Of a stretch of 17,827 bases of DNA, positions 14,001 to 17,827 are shown piece by piece; position 1 is the stretch's first letter; the number at the start of each line of letters is the position of its first letter. Location: positions 1 to 17,827 of the forward strand of contig LSCM01000011.1 of assembly GCA_001577185.1 (NCBI GenBank), given 5' to 3'. The notes under the pieces were generated by a model that saw only the letters and a list, made by a program, of their open reading frames with translations, did not search any database and had not been told where the DNA came from. A program made the position numbers and the translations under genes. The stretch comes from Cloacimonetes bacterium TCS62 (GTDB taxonomy: Bacteria > Cloacimonadota > Cloacimonadia > Cloacimonadales > TCS61).

Positions 14001-15077
14001 ATGAGAAGTAACAAATTTTTTGGTAGAGACTGGTTAAGTCCAGAAATTGATTACACAAAGGAAGAATGGGAATCATTAATTAAATTAGCAATCGACCTGA
14101 AAACAAAATATTCTTTGAATGAGGATACAAGCCATATTTTAAAGGGTCAAACTTTGTACACAATGTTCTTTAACAGTTCTCTTAGGACTCGAAGTACATT
14201 CGCTAATGGAATTCAACAGCTAGGTGGTTACCATGTTGATCTTGAACCTGGTAAAACATATACTCCTGCTCGTAAAGGTTTTGAGATCCCATATAAAACT
14301 GAGAGAATCTCGGATGTAGCTAGGGTTCTTAGCCGAACCGGTAATGCATTAGCGATTCGCATGTATGGTAAACCTTCACAATGGATATATGGTTTTGCTC
14401 ATGAAACTTTGAAAGAATTTGCTAAATGGTCAGATATTCCAATAATAAATATGGAAGACGATATTTATCATCCTTGCCAAGCTTTAGCAGATATGATGAC
14501 TATTAAAGAGAAGTTTGGTGAGTTCAAAAAGAAAAAATTTGTAATTAGTTGGGCTTATTCAGGTTCAACAGCGAAACCATTCGCAGTTCCTCAAAGTCTT
14601 GCTCTTGCTCCATCACTATTGGGTATGGATGTTGTATTAGCTCGTCCCAAGGGATTTGAACTAGATCCAAAAGTGACAAAACAATGTAAAGCATATGCAG
14701 AGCAGAATGGAAGTGCTTTTGAAGAAACAGATGATATGGAAGCTGCTTTTGAAGATGCTCATGTCGTATATCCAAAATCTTGGGGTGCTATGGACTATTT
14801 TGCTAAAATTGATAAAAATGGTAAAAAGGTCAAAGAGGAAAATTTAGATGGTATGAAATCTCTCTTTGAGAAAAATAAAGATTGGATCTGCGATGAGAAG
14901 AAGATGAAACTTATTGATAAGAACGGAATTTATATGCATTGTTTACCAGCAGATAGAGACATGGAAGTTACAGATCCAGTGATTGACGGACCTCAAAGTG
15001 TTGTATTTGATGAGGCAGAGAATCGTCTACATGCTCAAAAAGCTATTATGGCCCTCTTAATGGGTGGAAGATTGTAA
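14001..15077 (+). CDS. YgeW-type carbamoyltransferase, paralogue 2 (HCLP variant)
   Basis: This is the second knotted-type carbamoyltransferase, 358 residues from ATG 14001, which has AAGGAG (13990-13995) in front of it; an in-frame TTG at 13986 lies too far upstream of that SD to be the start. It has SLRTR (60-64) and HPCQ (157-160) for carbamoyl phosphate, ISWAYSGSTAKPFAVPQS (182-199) for the knot loop, and an intact HCLP (313-316). The loop around GKTYTPARKGFEIPYKTE (84-101) differs strongly from the IAHGE loop of paralogue 1, so the second substrate is probably different. It resembles N-acetylornithine carbamoyltransferases in HCLP and in the DEAENRLHAQKAIMA tail, but sits in a catabolic operon with no arginine genes. 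It follows a leader region with a promoter candidate and micro-ORF B. Confidence 0.82.
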   Translation: MRSNKFFGRDWLSPEIDYTKEEWESLIKLAIDLKTKYSLNEDTSHILKGQTLYTMFFNSSLRTRSTFANGIQQLGGYHVDLEPGKTYTPARKGFEIPYKTERISDVARVLSRTGNALAIRMYGKPSQWIYGFAHETLKEFAKWSDIPIINMEDDIYHPCQALADMMTIKEKFGEFKKKKFVISWAYSGSTAKPFAVPQSLALAPSLLGMDVVLARPKGFELDPKVTKQCKAYAEQNGSAFEETDDMEAAFEDAHVVYPKSWGAMDYFAKIDKNGKKVKEENLDGMKSLFEKNKDWICDEKKMKLIDKNGIYMHCLPADRDMEVTDPVIDGPQSVVFDEAENRLHAQKAIMALLMGGRL

Positions 15078-15092
15078 TAAAAAGGAGTATTT

Positions 15093-16145
15093 ATGATTAT
15101 AGATTTAAAAGGAAGAGATTTTATCTCAACAGATGAATTTACTAGAGAAGAGATTGAAGCAATTTTACAATTAGCTGAAGAAATGAAGGCTGATAGATAC
15201 AGTGATAAATGGGCAAAACTTCTTCATAACAAAACTTTTTTAATGTTCTTTTTTAATCCATCCTTAAGAACAAGAGTTTCCTTTGAAGCAGCAGCTACGG
15301 AATTAGGGGGACACGCTCAATTTTTGGAACCTAAAACTATGAGATTGAAAAAAACAAGTGAAGGTGTGGAAGTTCAAGCAGGAGAAACTATCGAAGATGC
15401 AGCTAGTGCTCTAGATAGATATGCTTCTGGTATGGGAATCCGTATTCTGGAAGGCGCTGTAGAAAATTATGGAGATGGTGATAAGCTTTTACGTGAATAT
15501 GCTAAAAATATGAAAGCACCAGTAATAAATATGGCTGATGATGTTTACCATCCTTGCCAAGGTGTTTCCGATTTGATGGGTATGCGTCAACATAAAGGCG
15601 ATCTTAATGGAAAAACTTTGCTGATGTCTTGGGGACATGGTGCTCTGGCTAGATCATATTGTTCAGTTCAAGAAAACATGTTATTGAGCTCACGTATGGG
15701 GTTGAATGTAAAATTAGCTCATCCTAAAGGATATGATCTACCAAAAGATATAGTTGATCAAGTTAAAGCAAATTGCGAGAAGAATGGTCAAAGTTTTGAA
15801 CTAATTAACGATCCGGATGCAGGATACACAGATGAAGTAGATTTTGTATATTCAAGAAATTGGTTCGGACCTGATTTCTATGAGATAGGAAAAAAAGCTG
15901 AAATAGAAAGAGCTAGCAAATTGACCGATTGGATCTGTAATGAAGAAAGAATGAAAAGAACCAATGATGGTTTGTTTATACATCCAATGCCGGTTGATCG
16001 TGGGAAAGAAGTAACCGATGAAGTTGCTAGTGGACCACGTTCAATAATTTATGATATAGCTGAGAACCGTCTACATACTCAAAAATCTGTCATGGCTATG
16101 ACAATTGCTGGCTTGAAAGTATCTATTGACCCGAGATTATTTTAA
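15093..16145 (+). CDS. YgeW-type carbamoyltransferase, paralogue 3 (HPMP variant)
   Basis: The third tandem carbamoyltransferase has 350 residues and starts 15 bases after paralogue 2 behind an AAGGAG SD. Carbamoyl-phosphate motifs are SLRTR (57-61) and HPCQ (153-156). The knot-loop region reads MSWGHGALARSYCSVQ (178-193), without the K-P-x-x-V-P of the other two, and the second-domain motif is HPMP (297-300) followed by VDRG in place of HCLP-ADR. VQAGETIEDAASALDRY (94-110) replaces the substrate loop. These changes suggest a third substrate or a regulatory or structural role in a mixed complex. The tail DIAENRLHTQKSVMAMTI is conserved with the paralogues. The 14-base gap to arcC supports cotranscription with carbamate kinase. 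Confidence 0.82.
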   Translation: MIIDLKGRDFISTDEFTREEIEAILQLAEEMKADRYSDKWAKLLHNKTFLMFFFNPSLRTRVSFEAAATELGGHAQFLEPKTMRLKKTSEGVEVQAGETIEDAASALDRYASGMGIRILEGAVENYGDGDKLLREYAKNMKAPVINMADDVYHPCQGVSDLMGMRQHKGDLNGKTLLMSWGHGALARSYCSVQENMLLSSRMGLNVKLAHPKGYDLPKDIVDQVKANCEKNGQSFELINDPDAGYTDEVDFVYSRNWFGPDFYEIGKKAEIERASKLTDWICNEERMKRTNDGLFIHPMPVDRGKEVTDEVASGPRSIIYDIAENRLHTQKSVMAMTIAGLKVSIDPRLF

Positions 16146-16159
16146 ATGAGGAGAAATAA

Positions 16160-17110
16160 ATGAAGAAATTAGTCGTAATAGCTCTCGGTGGTAATGCCAT
16201 CAAACAAGCACATGAAAAAGGCACTGTAGAAGAACAATTTGCCAACGTTGCAGAAACTTGTGATCAGTTAGTACAAATGAACGCAATGGGATATAAAATG
16301 ATTATTACTCACGGTAATGGACCGCAAGCAGGAAATCTATTGATCCAACAAGAAGAAGCTAATACTTTAGTTCCTGCCCAACCTATGGATGTAGTTGGTT
16401 CTATGACGCAGGGGCAAATTGGTTACATGTTCCAAAATACATTACAAAATTATTTTATGCAAAAAGGTAAAAATATTCCTATTACAACTGTGGTTACACA
16501 GGTTCTAGTTAAGGAAGATGATCCTGATTTTGAAGATCCCAGTAAACCGGTTGGACCTTTTTACACGAAAGATGAAGCTTTGAGATTAAAAGAAGAAAAA
16601 AGCTATGTCGTGAAAGAAGTAAAACCGAATGCAGAAAAATCATGGCGTCGAGTTGTTCCTTCACCGGAGCCATTTGAGATCGTTGAATCAAATTGTGTTC
16701 AAGCTTTAGTTGAGGCAAGAGCAATTATAATTGCTTCCGGTGGTGGTGGTATCCCGGTCATGAAAAATAAAGATGGTACATTAGAGGGATTAGAAGCAGT
16801 GATAGATAAAGATAAAGCTGGCAACGTGCTGGCTCAATCTGTAAACGCTGATATTTATCTCATACTTACCGATGTGGAAAATGCCCGGATTAATTACGGA
16901 AAACCAGATGAAAAACCTTTGGGAAAAATAACAGTTCAAGAAGCTGAAAAATATTTAGAAGAAGGTCATTTTCTGGCAGGAAGTATGGGACCCAAGGTTA
17001 CAGCAGCCATCAGGTTCGTTAAAGCCGGTGGTAAAAAATCTATAATCACTTCCCTTTCTAATGCAGTTAATGCGTTAGAAGGCAAATCGGGGACGATTAT
17101 TGTGAAGTAA
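16160..17110 (+). CDS. arcC: Carbamate kinase (ArcC/YqeA family)
   Basis: Carbamate kinase makes ATP from carbamoyl phosphate and ADP, leaving carbamate that breaks down to ammonia and CO2. The 316-residue protein is full length for the family and has the expected amino-acid-kinase motifs: ALGGNA (8-13), HGNGPQAGNLL (51-61), SWRRVVPSPEP (161-171), ASGGGGIPV (192-200), VIDKD (214-218), ILTDVENA (235-242) and GSMGPKV (274-280). Placed directly behind three carbamoyltransferases, it supplies the energy-conserving step of the cluster, as yqeA may in the E. coli ygeW-hyuA-yqeA group. A GAGGAG SD sets ATG 16160. Cotranscription with the next enzyme gene appears interrupted by an inserted, decayed S23 element. 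Confidence 0.95.
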   Translation: MKKLVVIALGGNAIKQAHEKGTVEEQFANVAETCDQLVQMNAMGYKMIITHGNGPQAGNLLIQQEEANTLVPAQPMDVVGSMTQGQIGYMFQNTLQNYFMQKGKNIPITTVVTQVLVKEDDPDFEDPSKPVGPFYTKDEALRLKEEKSYVVKEVKPNAEKSWRRVVPSPEPFEIVESNCVQALVEARAIIIASGGGGIPVMKNKDGTLEGLEAVIDKDKAGNVLAQSVNADIYLILTDVENARINYGKPDEKPLGKITVQEAEKYLEEGHFLAGSMGPKVTAAIRFVKAGGKKSIITSLSNAVNALEGKSGTIIVK

Positions 17111-17116
17111 AAAAAT

Positions 17117-17574
17117 GATACAAAGATACAGAGAAAATGAGAAAGAAATTTGGATATGGATAAATGGGAATCAAAATATTTAGAGATTTGTTGATCTGGC
17201 AAAAAGGGATGGAATTGGTTAAAGCAATATACAAATTAGCTAATTCTTTCCCTAAGTTTGAGGCCTATAACCTTTCATAACAAATGAAACGTGCATCAAT
17301 CTCAATTCCCAGCAATATCGCTGAAGGCTATGGACCTGTTACTAAAAAGGATTTTAAACGCTTTCTATATTGCTCTTGGTTCAATTTTAGAACTTAAAAC
17401 TCAGATGATCATCGCATGTGAACAAAATTATATTGATCAACAGCAATATGATGTAGTAAATGAATTATCTGGAGAAGTTAAAAGAATGTTGTGCTCATTT
17501 ATGGATTCCAATTGCAACCTTATCGAGCAAAATAAATGAGACTTTGTTTCTATAAATCTTAGTATCTTTGAATC
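17117..17574. repeat. 13-bp inverted repeat bracketing the S23 pseudogene
   Basis: GATACAAAGATAC (17117-17129) and GTATCTTTGAATC (17562-17574) are inverted copies of each other at 12 of 13 positions. They stand at the two edges of the only non-operonic stretch between arcC and the PLP enzyme and enclose the whole pseudogene. They may be termini of an inserted unit, or a stem drawing the transcript together. Similarity beyond the 13 bp is weak. Confidence 0.45.
17164..17539 (+). pseudogene. Decayed four-helix-bundle protein (S23/23S rRNA intervening-sequence family)
   Basis: From ATG 17164 the frame reads MGIKIFRDLLIWQKGMELV, the typical opening of the four-helix-bundle family first found in 23S rRNA intervening sequences, and reaches a TAA at 17278-17280 where the family has a residue inside L-x-x-Q. 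Reading on in the same frame gives QMKRASISIPSNIAEGYG, the family hallmark, then KRFLY. Near 17365-17375 the frame must shift for YIALGSILELKTQMIIA and the C-terminal helices to the TGA at 17537-17539. Restoring two bases at a TATA-like run repairs the shift and yields about 125 residues, normal for the family. So the gene carries one nonsense mutation and one 2-base deletion. The biological role of these proteins is unknown. No rRNA surrounds it here. Confidence 0.8.
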
Positions 17575-17596
17575 AAAATAAAAACAAGGAGAAAAA

Positions 17597-17827
17597 ATGA
17601 AGAAAAATAAAGAACAAGTACTTAAAAACACGATACAAAGATGTAAGGAAAAAAATATTATTATTCCTACTTATGAGCAAATGAGAAATCCCGAGCTGAT
17701 TCCTCAGAAAATAAAGGATGAACTTGATAATATTGGAATGTGGGATTTGAATTCTCTAAATCTTTTCAGGTTGACCTGGAAAAATGAACCAAGATTAGAT
17801 GGTGGTGGTTTCGGAAAAGTTAACTTC
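17597..17827 (+). CDS. PLP-dependent enzyme, N-terminal fragment (cut by window edge)
   Basis: The first 77 residues of a protein that continues past the window are visible, starting at ATG 17597 behind an AAGGAG SD. Residues such as NTIQRCKEKNIIIPTYEQMR (11-30), NPELIPQKIKDEL (31-43) and LFRLTWKNEP (57-66) match, as far as I recall, the start of tryptophan-synthase-beta-fold PLP proteins found beside YgeW-type carbamoyltransferases and usually labelled 'PLP-dependent protein subunit beta'. The catalytic Lys lies outside the window, so the assignment rests on pattern and context. It does not resemble the start of E. coli YgeX (diaminopropionate ammonia-lyase), though it may serve a similar elimination step. 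It is probably part of the same operon, with the S23 pseudogene inserted before it. Confidence 0.6.
   Translation, partial: MKKNKEQVLKNTIQRCKEKNIIIPTYEQMRNPELIPQKIKDELDNIGMWDLNSLNLFRLTWKNEPRLDGGGFGKVNF

Noticed and set aside
14001..15077. argF/argF' (ornithine or N-acetylornithine carbamoyltransferase of arginine synthesis)
   Set aside because: HCLP and the tail resemble those enzymes, but no arginine gene is nearby and the flanks are ygeY, YgeW paralogues and carbamate kinase, so a catabolic YgeW-type role is more likely.
16160..17110. Arginine deiminase pathway (arcABC)
   Set aside because: No arcA (arginine deiminase) or arcD antiporter is seen, and ssnA, ygfK and ygeY are not part of that pathway.
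17291..17539. Independent 82-codon gene starting at ATG 17291
   Set aside because: Its first part is out-of-frame sequence from the four-helix-bundle gene, and only residues from about YIALGS onward match the family. It is part of the pseudogene at 17164-17539.

Overview
The window is AT-rich (by eye about one third G+C) with strong Shine-Dalgarno (SD) sequences and tightly packed genes, all on the + strand. A remnant of a GT9 heptosyltransferase suggests a Gram-negative, LPS-making bacterium. The low-potential Fe-S enzyme YgfK and the fermentative catabolic cluster suggest an anaerobe. An S23-type four-helix-bundle element fits groups such as Cloacimonadota or relatives of Bacteroidota, but I cannot assign the organism firmly.

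Region 1 (1-6557) is the end of a surface-glycan locus. It holds the tail of a GT4 glycosyltransferase, a divergent GT4-like gene, a canonical GT4, a probably exported protein that may be a TIM-barrel glycosidase, a WbuB-type GT4 and the UDP-GlcNAc 2-epimerase WecB. Several genes are translationally coupled by short overlaps. Two short ORFs (3689-4087 and 5301-5474) look like chimeras: the start of one gene joined to the end of an unrelated one. They suggest past deletions, or assembly joins. WecB carries an in-frame array of five 7-bp repeats.

Region 2 (6558-17827) is a catabolic cluster resembling the E. coli ygeW-ygeX-ygeY-hyuA-yqeA / ygfK-ssnA island, which has been linked to anaerobic uric acid and purine degradation. 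The order is ssnA-type amidohydrolase, ygfK-type iron-sulfur flavoprotein, ygeY-type M20 hydrolase, three tandem but divergent YgeW-type carbamoyltransferases, an arcC/yqeA carbamate kinase, a decayed S23 element, and the start of a PLP-dependent enzyme cut by the window edge. Inferred logic: reduction and hydrolysis open the purine-derived skeleton, the carbamoyltransferases release carbamoyl phosphate, and the kinase converts it to ATP. Hydantoinase, xanthine dehydrogenase and YgeX are not in the window and may lie to the right.

The most unusual signals are in the spacers of Region 2. Two leader micro-ORFs, one before ygeY and one before the second carbamoyltransferase, share the peptide core IYxxRRLSCIF although most shared codons differ synonymously. 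The ssnA leader has a 29-bp imperfect direct repeat just downstream of a consensus-like promoter. The ssnA-ygfK spacer can form mutually exclusive hairpins, one of which could mask the ygfK ribosome binding site. A 13-bp inverted repeat brackets the S23 pseudogene.
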